DNA from: Acanthaster planci
Taxonomy: Eukaryota > Echinodermata > Asteroidea > Valvatida > Acanthasteridae
Assembly (NCBI RefSeq): GCF_001949145.1
Contig: NW_019091391.1
Span: forward strand, 1,719,445 to 1,783,444
Length of the DNA stretch: 64,000 nucleotides
Direction: 5' to 3'
Positions within the stretch are counted from its first letter, which is position 1, and each line of letters begins with the position of its first letter. Made by a program: the position numbers and the translations under genes. Shown here piece by piece: positions 23,347-34,300 of this stretch. Under the pieces are notes generated by a model. That model was not told the DNA's origin. It did no database searches and saw nothing but the letters and a program-made list of their open reading frames with translations.

Positions 23347-23512
23347 GACTGAAACTAGGGATGAGATGAATTGGAGTGAAATTTCCACGATGCTGTAGAT
23401 TGGGATTTCATTTGAGTTTCCACTGGAAGTAGTTCTTTGTCAAACGGTTTTAATCTAAATTCCCACTTCCAAGTTATTTTCACTCTTTATCCTATAGTCC
23501 TTAGTTTCAATC
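23347..23512. mobile_element. Foldback/MITE-like element related to the one at 21.4 kb
   Basis: The arm 23347-23386 (starting GACTGAAACTAGGGA and containing GAGTGAAAT) matches the reverse complement of 23476-23512 (GATTGAAACTAAGGA... AGAGTGAAAAT), with roughly 70-75 percent identity by eye over about 37 bases. The element is about 166 bp and non-coding. Confidence 0.5.
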
Positions 23513-24089
23513 TTTAGAAATAAAAGAGTCTTTCCATACACGTATGTAGCAATGTTGCTCAAAAGCATAGCAGAAGTAAATAAGAACTCATTGTTCCTGT
23601 CAGTTTTTTTTACTTGCACTCTAGATAAGTAAAATTACTTCTCAATAGAGTACAAAATTTAGGTTGAGCTAGGGAGTGGATCTGTTTGGCGTTGTATGAA
23701 TTCAATCGTGTTTCTGAAATTAAATTTTTGTCCCGTTTTTATTATTCTTGTTTTTCTCTGTCTTGCTTGTTTTTCACAAAAGTCTAATGTTTTTCTGGGT
23801 CAAATCTAGCTTGGAGGGACATGGCAGGATCGTGGGGCTGTAATCTCGCTTCCTACTTCGTCGACTGTTTACTTTTGTAAGACTTGATCTGGCAGGGATG
23901 GAAGCATTTCGTGGTGGTTGCCTCTATGCCCGTATTTATGGTTAAACCAATAACTTGGCTTTGCCGAAAGACCAATGTGCAACATTAGCTGCCAGACCAG
24001 GGTAGGGTGTTTATAAATTCCTGACGTTTTTCCGGTTTGAGGCAACTCCAGACTATGCAAACAGATTTGTGGGTGGTTTGGGGGGGGTG

Positions 24090-24180
24090 TTGCCCGACCC
24101 TGCTATCCTAGGTCATGTGCGCCCATTGGCCGGGCCATGTTTTGTTCCGGAAACGGGCCGGCGGGCAGCTCAAACGCCCT
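24090..24180. promoter_or_regulatory. CpG-retaining patch with inverted CCAAT and ETS palindrome
   Basis: In otherwise CpG-poor sequence this patch has about ten CpG in 90 bases, ATTGG at 24125-24129 (CCAAT on the minus strand) and TTCCGGAA at 24145-24152, a palindromic ETS-type core. This combination could mark an internal promoter or enhancer. No adjacent coding exon was recognised. Confidence 0.35.
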
Positions 24181-24413
24181 AATCCTGTAACCAATACACC
24201 TTCAATTTTGATAATTGGGAGGCTGCACAGAGCTGTGGATGGGCCCCGGAAATCGTGATGGGTCCGGTGAAAGGGGTGATTGCAGGGTTATGCAGTATGA
24301 ATGAGGGGTAATATCATGCACATGTCTGGACTCAGCAGCTGGAATGTGGCAGGGAGATGTAGGAAAGAACATGTAGGGTATATTGGGCTTCGAAAGCTTC
24401 ATCATCAGTACAT

Positions 24414-24432
24414 ACATGTACACCGTACATGT
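24414..24432. repeat. Paired TACATGTA-type palindromes (hairpin)
   Basis: ACATGTAC and GTACATGT are separated by acc, giving an 8-bp stem with a 3-base loop; a further GTACAT partial copy follows. It is the same design as at 18081-18097. Confidence 0.65.
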
Positions 24433-24499
24433 ACAGTGTACATGGTGACCAGTTTGGAGTTGTTGAGCTCTGTACTTTTCTGGAGCCTTTGTTCAAACT

Positions 24500-27400
24500 A
24501 GGTGGTAACCGTTTTGTTCGAATGAATACTCAGAAATGCCCAAAAAAAAAATGAGAAGACTATGAATAGTCAGTGCGCAACACAGCTTTTGATCTTCATG
24601 TAATTCTACCAAGTCTGCTGTTACCATGTAATCGTTGTGAGAATATAATCACTAAAGCTTGCTTCAAATTTGTACAATCGTTAAATTCTGCCCCTGACAC
24701 CATTTGCTTTCCTAGCCTCTCTTCATGGCAGTTATCAGTGCCCACCCCCCCAAATAAAATGACTGGATGGTCAAACTTGTGACAATGTGGTGGACAATGC
24801 CAGCTTCTTGTCTTTAGAGAAGGCAATCCATGACAAGCGATGAATCACCCCAAAATCTTTAATTTCCTTCCCCCCAAAACCAGCCAAACAAGGGATCCTG
24901 TTTATATTAAAAAAAAAAAAAGGCTGTCATATAACGTGATTTGCCGCGTCCTGTAAGGGAAATTGTCGTTGGTGATTAACCAAGGTTTAATAATGCCGAA
25001 TCCATGTAATTTGCAGGGAAAAACTGGGTCTCCGGAAGTTGTCAGTTTGATACCGCACACGTGGAATCGGCAGAAACCTGCAGGAGGAAGGCGGGTCCCT
25101 CATCTGGAGGGGTGTATGGAGTGTTCTGCCGCCGAAAAAAATTATTGATTCAGGCTCAGAATGGACTTTGATGGCATAGCCGTGTAAACTACTCCAACCA
25201 GAGTATGTGCTGCCACACTTAATCAAATCTCCTACCAAACCACCGAGCATATTGATGACAGTGATTGCCCGGGATACCATGTGATGTGGCCCATTTATCT
25301 TATCCCCTGCTTGCAAGTAGCACTCCAGATTTTTTCGGAGTGATTTTGAATGTCGCAAAGAGAGAGAGAAAAAATTCCTCCTGAGCCCTTGATACAGTCA
25401 CTTGAACCACCAAATCGGGTGGGGCGACGCATGTCTAACTGAAATATCCGCCCACCTGTTAGGCCGTTGCTGTGGTCTTTCCAGCTCAACCTCGCTTTAA
25501 AGCAACAATTAATCTTTCTTGCAACATGCATCCCTTTCAGGTGACAGAATTCAGCATCCTGAATTTTTTTCTCAGGATAAACTAGGAGTCCATTCAAAAG
25601 GATTAATATTTAATCCATACTACTGTGTCCTGACGAGATGCGACCTCGCTCTTTTCATATGGGTACAAATGCACCTGCAGCGAATTGACAAAAGTGACAG
25701 AGTGCAAGATATAAATGATGTTTGACAAGATGGAGAAAAATTGCATGGCAACTAAAAATGGACTCCTTGAATGAACAGTGTTTGCATAGAGAAGAATTTG
25801 AGGAAATTTTTACTTCTTCTCAAATCTAGCATTTGCAAAATGGATAGATCCTGATTTAGACATAGCCCTTCACCAAGAACTTATGACTTGGCCAGCATTT
25901 AGACAGAATGGTGGGCAGACCACTGCAGTCAGTGAGAATGAGGCTTGTCATTTGTAGTCTCTACTTAAGCCGCTCCACTGCTCCCCGACTCTGTCTAATG
26001 TCGCCAAGTCATGAAGGTGTTTGCAAAAGGCCACTGTTGCCCCAGACCCCAGTTCAACTCTTGCCATGGATCATATGGATTGGTGTTATTAAGTCTTCAA
26101 TTAGTTGGGTTAAGTTTTACCAGACTTCGCCCCTTTTTTAAGGTTTCCTCATCTCTTAAAAAGGCGTAGGTCCCCTTCTTCTCCCGTCTTTCAAACCTAA
26201 GACTTCAGGCAGAATGTTGTTATCTCTGAATTACATGTTTACGAAATAACCACTTTCTGTCACCAACCAACAATATGTCATCCTGCCTCTCTACAAAATT
26301 CTGTAGGCCCGCATGTTCATCATGTCAGTAAAAAAGCTCTCTCTCTCTCTGGTTTTAAAGTAAATGCCAGTAAGCTTGATGAGGTGCAGCGACCTCATGA
26401 TTGGGAAGTTTGGCAACCGCTAATAATCACAGTGACCATCCCTGGCGAGTGAAATTCAGGCCAATCGAAATCCTTTGGTCTATACTCAAAAGAAGGAAAT
26501 ACTGAGCTAAGACCTTAAAAAAAAAGAGGAACAAAATTGGTCTTTTTGTGAGGTCTTTTCTGACAGGGTGGATGATGTCATTCTTTTATTTTTTATGAGA
26601 GGAGAAGAGGGAAGATGCAACGGTACATACCGTCCATACATGATAGGCCAGGTATATCCTATCCAGGCTGATCCTGTGACCTGGGGATGATTCCGCTCCA
26701 GGTAGGAGCCAATTTGGGGAGTAGATGGAGGAGGGCGGTGACAGATTTCTGATTTGTTTGCCAGATTCATTTCAGTTTCTTCCCTCCTCCCACCCTTGCC
26801 CCCCCCCACATTTGCCGGCTATGTCTCAGATGACGCAGAGGCCGTTTCTTGATTGTCGGTGCACTTTCTTTCTTGCAATTTTCTTAATGATGTGCCGCCT
26901 GAGTTTATGTTTACTCCAGGTAAGACAAGTCAGGAACATTTGCAACATGGGGAAAAATAAGCGTGATGATTCACAGCAAAGTGCAAACAGCTCATAAGCA
27001 TTTTCAATATTTGGCCATTTTTATGAGAATTATAAATGAGATTGGCCTGCATAAACACGTACATGTTATTTGCACCTTGCGGTATGAATTGTGAATTATT
27101 GACAAGTCTCCCAGTTGAAAAATCAAAACAAATTTGAGAAACCATGTAAATGAAAGTGAGTATAGTACATGTGTCCCCTTGGGTATGTAATCTGGTAAAT
27201 AAGGTATTTTTTTCCGAGATAAATGGATGAACGCACCAAATGCAGGCGAGTCAGCTTCAGGCAACGCAATGCAGCCTCTACATTGGACGCCTTTGAAGCA
27301 GGAGTACTTGGCTGAAATTACACATTGCCTGCCGACACTCAGTCTGTTGTACCATCTGGAAAGGCCCCTACCTTGTACCTTGTCATGGTTTCTTTTTTTT

Positions 27401-29080
27401 TTTCATGAGCAAATATTTCGAAATCTTATTTCATTTTTTCCTGTCGGTGGAAATTCCTGGGAATTTTTTTTTTTTTCAAAGAACTGTTGTTTTGTCTACT
27501 TCATGGTACCGCATTGTTAAGAAGATAAACAGAAACACTCTACATGTTTTTCTCACTCCTGAATTAAGTTTTTTCATTTCTTGTCAGTGTTTTTTTCTTC
27601 TTTCTGTGTTGTACTGTATTGTATCAAATGCAGTAGCCATGAGACTTTACCTGTGTGTGCTCATGAATCCACGCGTTGTTGAACCCATCCTCGAGGCATA
27701 CAAGTATTCACAAAAACCTTTTTGAGGTTCAGACAGTGCATTTGTTTACTCTGCAAACTGTCTTACAGCAGGAGATGGTGCATGTACATGTATCAAAACT
27801 TTTCAAAAGACCAGTAAATATCAAGTGTTCTGAAAAGGGCCTGTCTTGCATTTAAGAATGTGTAGTGCTCTGTGTCAAATGTGGAAGATGGCTTGTTAGT
27901 CAGGGTAGCTGCATGTACATGTAGGAATGTCCAACCTAAGGATTTGCCATTTGTAATGATGTAAGCTCTGTCTACGCTGCATTGGATCTGTCTGTCTTTC
28001 CTCATCTCATCCCTGGTTTTTCTCATCTGCAGTTCCCCCAGCTGTCAGTTCCCAATCTCCCAAAACTGATAATCCCCTTTGTTGTCGAATTCCAGGGCCT
28101 AATAGCTCCTTAATTTCCTGTGACAAGACATGTTAAATCCCCATGTTTGTGTAGCCCCGCTGTCCACTGATGTCCAGGGCATTGTTAGGGTTGACAATAC
28201 AGTGCCAGATTTGTCTGGCTTTGACCATTGACTAAACCGCAAGAGGAAGAAGAAGTTGGTCGCTCCTGTTTTCTGGCCAGTCATCCAATGTGCCACTACA
28301 GATGTAAAAAATTCTCAACACCCAGGCCCTAAACCGAAATGGTTTAGGTTTCCAGTGTGTAATTAAGCAGCCATTCTCAACCCTAGCACTTTTTGATCTG
28401 TTAATAGTGTTACATGCATCTCAAGATTCTGCTCAAATTGCTTCAACAAAATGCGCCTTTTTTCTCCTGCAATTACTTCTCTGTCAGTTGTACTTTTGGG
28501 GGGCGTCAGAACTGTGCAAGTCCTCCCCCCTCCAACTCCATCTGGAATTTCTCATTTGATATAATGGTTTTGGAAAACAGGTCTCCAGAGAAAGCATCAA
28601 TGAGAAGATGTCATTACAAGACATGAGATGGAGTGGGGGGAGATGCACTAAGTGGCACTTGGAGGATGCAATCACGTTTCCCTTTTTCACTGTGACCAAC
28701 TTCAAACCTAGTTAATTGTGGGGATGAAAAAGTTGGGCCTGTTGACAGGGTCCATTTTCATTAAAGACGGCCCAGGTAATCAGGAGATTGTGGCTTTTTT
28801 CAGTCTTACTAATCATTAATGATGCTGCCAGTCAGGGCTCTTGCTTGCATCCTAGAGTTCCAAATATGGCCATTCCCTCTGGTTTTGGTTTATCCTCTGA
28901 TCATCGGATGAGTTTACTCAATGGTTTGCACTTTGTGGTTTGTGTAACTTCCAAGTCAATCCACCCCTGGCCACAGGAACTTAATGAAGTGTGGCAACAC
29001 TGTCAACTCCACTGATTAAAGGACCGGAATGCTGTTGATTTGTTGTGTGCTCTCTGCTTGCCAAAAAATAGTGGTTTCCG
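24500..29080. other. CpG-poor intronic sequence, no gene seen
   Basis: Only short chance frames occur. Low-complexity tracts include poly-A at about 24910-24922, GA-repeats at about 25361 and (CT)n at about 26336-26351. One perfect hairpin, CCTAAACC-gaaat-GGTTTAGG, lies at 28328-28348. No transposon protein or RNA gene was recognised. Confidence 0.4.
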
Positions 29081-29084
29081 GGCA

Positions 29085-29270
29085 GCACTATCTGTAACCG
29101 TGTGCCCAATCTTTAATTGAAGGCCCTGATTTCAAGCAAAACATTCCACAGCGTCTGGGCAACTGGTAAGCGATATCGCTCGGTGGAAACCTGCCCCAAA
29201 TTTCTCCCCAGGAATGGCCTCATTAAACCTTATCTAATCTTGATTATTTGCGCGAGATAAAAATAATGAT
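29085..29270. promoter_or_regulatory. Candidate intronic enhancer (paired GATA motifs, 12-bp palindrome)
   Basis: This patch holds AGCGATATCGCT, a perfect 12-bp palindrome, at 29169-29180, TTATCT at 29230-29235 and AGATAA at 29255-29260 as an inverted GATA pair, and CpG retained in GCGATATCGCTCGG and TGCGCGAG. It looks more complex than the surrounding low-complexity intron. The enhancer role is inferred only from motif content. Confidence 0.3.
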
Positions 29271-30533
29271 GCCAAATTAAGTGGTTGACTGGAGAGGGCA
29301 CAATTAAATATGATTGACAGAAACATATTGACTCAAGGGTCTCTGTCTCCCTGAAACCCTTGCGTTTAAAAACTCTTATTAAATTCAGTTTGTCAGTGTC
29401 ATGGACATCAAAGGAAATCACATGGGTCAATTGGATTTGGGCCAGTAATTTACTTCAATAGCAGAAAGCCATATTTTGGTGCTAAGAAACTGATGGCATT
29501 GAATTTTAGGAAATAAGCTTACATTACCCATTCAGTGTCGCAAAACTAAAAGTCATGCTTCTGTCCCTAAAATATAACTCTCTCCTATAGACTTAGTACA
29601 GGCATACATGTACATGTACATACATAGCACAGAGGCTAAAATTGAACAAAGGACTGACCTTTGTTCTTGAAGTGAGATATTCATTTCAATTGAAAGGAGG
29701 TCAATTCTTTTCAAGAATTAATCTTGAAACGTCAGGGCCCAATTTGTTTACAAGTTGAACCGAAATATTGACCCAACAGGCTTCCATACATGTTAGCTTG
29801 AAACAAAATTCCCGGCAATGAAAGCATTGCAGCTTGGACAAATGAAACTTGCTCGGGGCTGTAGACACTGCAACCGGTTTACCGTCTGGACCTCAATTGG
29901 TCTTACTTGACTGAGCTGCCCTTCTTCAAAACATCCCATGGGCCAGCTTTTTGTGCTAATGATGAAAGGAAACTATCAATCCAAGGGTGTAGTAACCTGT
30001 CACTACAAATTGAGGGCCGTGCCCAGGTCTGCACATACCTTTTGATTATTTCAACAGTGTGGAATCAAGTATGATATGCTTCAGAATTGAAGCTTTTTAA
30101 CTGAAGCCGTGTTGAGTAGTGCACATGGCATCTCGGTCATCTGTAGTGTTGTCATGGCCTGAAAATTTTGAGAAACTGAACATTTTAGAGGAGACTGTTA
30201 GTTTTGAAAAGAACTTTGGTTCACGGGTAGCCCTTTTGCCAATGTAAACATGTGATTTGAAGAATTACCCATGTACATTGCCTGGTTTGTATGGTGTTGG
30301 GGCTTCTGGATAAAACTAGGTGTGTGCAATACAAGGAATGTACATGTATGTGGATTTTCACCACACATACATGTATTGTGCATCTCACCCTCTGCTTGAT
30401 TGACAATTGGCTCTATTGATCTTCCCTCAGTAATCATCACCTAACAATTACTTCCTCTTCTCATTAGATCACGGATCACCTTCTGGGTGTAATACCTTGC
30501 CAGTTGCCAAAGTTGTTGGCCCTTGGCAGGTAC

Positions 30534-30548
30534 TTTTTTTAGGGGGGG
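30534..30548 (+). repeat. T-run/G-run couplet
   Basis: Seven T, one A and seven G. It is one of several poly-T to poly-G junctions in the presumed intron. Confidence 0.7.
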
Positions 30549-30914
30549 AATAAATTGTACCCAGGACATGCACCCCTGTGGGATCAGGCCTGTATTATTC
30601 TCACACTATCCCTCCAGCAAAATTTGCGGAAATTTGGCAGATGTGTTGCCGGGTTTCTGCTGGGAAGAATCAGGCCTGATTGTTCAGGGGGCCAGCTCTT
30701 TTGTGGCCGGGTTTTGGTGCCGCAGGGGGTAATAAATGTCATTGTGTCTGGGCATCCTACCAGAAATGAAAAGGGGGGGGCGCCGGGTGAAATGGGAAGA
30801 CTCAGTAGACATGCACTTTGTACGTAGTCTACCCGATTTGCGGCGTTTGAAATTGTTCCATCAACGGTAGAACCTGGAGTTGGGGGGAGGGAGGAAGGGA
30901 AGATCGAGTCATTA

Positions 30915-31335
30915 CACACAGAGTACGCAAATTAATTTCTCCGCAAATTGCTCGAAAATATGGCTCGTTAAGAGGCCCAGGCGCCAGGGGTAATGTTTGT
31001 GCCATTCAACCACTCTCCTCTGGGTAGCCAGAGTGTGTGACACGGCAAGTTGGGCAGGAGCTGATCGGGAGGCTAACTGTCGGATCTTTGTACTTTTCAC
31101 GACGGCACTCGGCTGGAGTGGGTGTAATTTGTACCAAGTTTGCTCTCTGCAGCGTCCGGCTGGTTAATAATTAGTGAATGCCATTTCCGTTGTGGCTACC
31201 CTTTGTTGTCGGGTGCTTTTGGGAGCGCCAGAGTCTTTAATTATGCTTACGGTGTGGAAGTGCCTGGAATATGACTGTAGCCATAGAGTGTAGTTGATTG
31301 ATAAATCTGGAGCGCTTTTAGCGATTGATTGAATT
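30915..31335. promoter_or_regulatory. CpG-retaining candidate intronic enhancer
   Basis: Roughly 20 CpG occur in about 415 bases, several-fold above the neighbouring intron. Motifs include TTAATAATTAG at 31164-31174 (homeodomain-type), TGATTGAT at 31295-31302 (Pbx/Hox-type) and GATTGATTGA at 31323-31332. The high complexity and CpG retention suggest an unmethylated regulatory element. No open frame with domains is present. Confidence 0.4.
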
Positions 31336-34300
31336 TTCAGATGTGCATGAGTCTCAATGAAGGAGAGCATATACAGATTTTGTGGTCATGGTTTTGTGCT
31401 CAGATTGATGGTATTTGTATGTGTACCACTTTTGCCTTGCACGTTTGAGAATCCTTGTTTGTTTTGTATCTTGCTCATGCTGCGGTATCAGAAATTCTGA
31501 ATTCATCATCGGCTTGCCGTGCATAGTTTTTGTTATTCGTCATTTTCAAGTGATTATTCCATGCCTCACTTTTTTCAATTCAAGTACATGTACTTTTCCT
31601 GTATCCTTTTTGGAAGTTGAATTACCTTTTCACATTTAATATTTTTCCTTAAATCAGAAAAAAAAGGTACTGTTTTTTACTTTTAAAAACAAGCCAGTGC
31701 TAACATTCAAATTTTTATCAGCCCTCTGAAAAACGAAATTTGCCTAAGTCGTGCTTGTTTCTAAAAAGATCCATTATCATAGAATTAAGGCATATCAGTG
31801 CAGTTTGTATCAACATACTTTGTGGATTAATGTGTATTATTTGTCCACTTATCTTGCCTGCTGCGTTCATATTGGCATTTCATGGTCAATCAAGCTTCAT
31901 TGAAGAATCTTTTGTCTAACCTGTCAAACCCTCGTCATCGTTGACTCCTGTAATGAGTCTGTTACAATGCAGGTAATTGCATTATGTAAAGTGGAGGGTC
32001 TGAGACAGTCATGACGTGTTTCCCTGTGTCACGATCCATTTAGGCGAGACCTTCAAGTGGGTAATCAGAAGGTCCTAATTTCCATCAGTCCAAAGGTGAT
32101 AAAGACCACAGTGGATGCATTGCATGCTGCACTGCACACAACGGCACCTCTCCTCAAGCACACTTGCGCTGCCCAATTTGCATTCTCATCAGAGTTTCAT
32201 TAAAATGTTTCATCTGACTTCACAAGTGTCACGGCATTTTTCATTTTTTGTCACAGCACTGACTGATCACCCATACCCTTTATTATCAGTTGAATTCGTT
32301 CGACAATCTATTCTAGATCCATTTTTCATTCATGCCCATTGAATCAGTACTGTGCGTAGCTACAAAGGGTTCAGGTCAAGGAATTCCATCCAGAATGGTA
32401 TTATTAAGAATACATTTGTGGTAGATATGGTCCAAAGGGAAGTATCTAATGCTAGGAATGGAGGGGGGGACATTATAAAGAAAGATGTCAAATCGTGCAA
32501 CATTTCACCAGCTCCTGACTATTCGCTTCCCCTACTTGCAGCAAACCAGCCAGAGCAACCATCAAAGTCCAAGCTGACAGTGCAATTTTCTGCATATCAA
32601 CGAACAAACGAGTAATGATACAAATTTTGAAGCTTGTTACCCTTGTTTGCTATCTATTTTAAAATGATGGAATTTAGAAGGAAAGAGAAAGTTCAAGTAA
32701 AAAATCAAAGTTTAAGATCTATTTTGGAGTTACGGGACAATGGGACACTTGAGTACAATAAAACTATAGGCCTATGTAGTTCCTGAAAAAAGGTGGAGTT
32801 TAATTTTCAGATTATTTGACTCTAACTGAACACCAGTGTGCCTTCTGTTGATCAACTGATGTCATTACTCCCGTAAAACCTGGGGAATTTGTGACTACTT
32901 GCTTTAGAGCATTGTTGTTGCTACAAAAGACCAGTGGTTAAAAACCAAATTGCCTGCCGAGTCACGAAGGCAGACAAATAAAATGACCTGGGGTAAGCAA
33001 AGAAGTTTTGCCATGAAACGCCCGACAAATTATCCCCCCCCCCCTTAAAATCCTGGTGAGTGCCCGGGGCAGACTAAATTGGCTCAGTCACCCGTTGGTG
33101 GAGTGCCAAATCTGCTCAAACTGTCTTTTGTCGTATGATCGTGTGACTTGTTATTGTCACCTGATTCACCAAGACTGAAAGATTATTTTGAAGACCTTCC
33201 AAATATGTCTGGACTGAGTGCCCACTTCGGCATGGCAAAGATGCAAATTTACCTGTCAACAATTAAATTGTTATTTACTCTTTCTTCACTTGTTTGTAAG
33301 AAGGCTTGTCGGGAAAAATCTGAGGTTTTTTGATGAATGGCTACCAAGAAGAGAGAGTCAACCACTCTTGGCAGCACCCCATGTGGACAAACAGGGCTGC
33401 CCAGCCTCACCCCTCCAGGGGTTAGTGCTCAGATTAGTATTCATGTAACCTTCACAATGAAATTGCAGTTGGCTTTGGCCCTGGTTTGGCTAAGGATTTG
33501 TGAGGGATTTGCCCCCACTGAAAGGCCAGGCGGTTACACACAAATTACGGGAACAGAGAGGGTTTATCTTGGGCCTGCAGGGAGCCTCAACTTCAGCTGA
33601 GGTGGGCCCCTCTGGACTTTTCTCCTGTGTTTGCACTATTTGGGTTTCTGTGGGTTATTGTATTGTCTGAAGAGTGCACGCGACCTCTCCTAGTAACACA
33701 AGATCTTTTCTCTTTGACGTAGTCAGAGCGCTTAATTCTGCACAACTTTCAAACGGTAATACTTCCAAATGCGGCATGTACATGGAGATAGTTGTGAGTA
33801 TCCCAGCATTGGCAACAAACATTAGAGTGTTCAATTGCTGAATTGTGTCCTGGTTTTTTGAAGATGCTGTGATATCAGAAAGATTCATTTTAATTTGAAG
33901 GCTGTATTAAAGTTTCTCAACTCTTCCTGCAAAGTCCTAGAATCCCATTTCAAAGTACACTTTATTCTGCTAAAACAAAATGCTTGAAGCAGTTCTTTTA
34001 AAAACCAGATCCTGGATATGCTTTCTGGTTTGCAAGATAACTTGAACTTTTAGTCCTACGGTACAGCATTTATTTTCTGAAGTTCAAGCCCTAGGAATCT
34101 TCAGTGTCCATTCTCTACCTTCAAATTCCTTTATTTTTTAGATGTTTTGTACAGATGCAGACCCCTGCCCAGTTACCGAGTCCTCTTTAGCCTGATTCCG
34201 TAGTGATGGTGTAAAAAGTACCTTGGCGTTAAATTGCAGTATTTGTTTCCAGCATTGCAGAAGGGTCGATAAGAGACTTCATCTGTTCAAAAAGCCTGGT

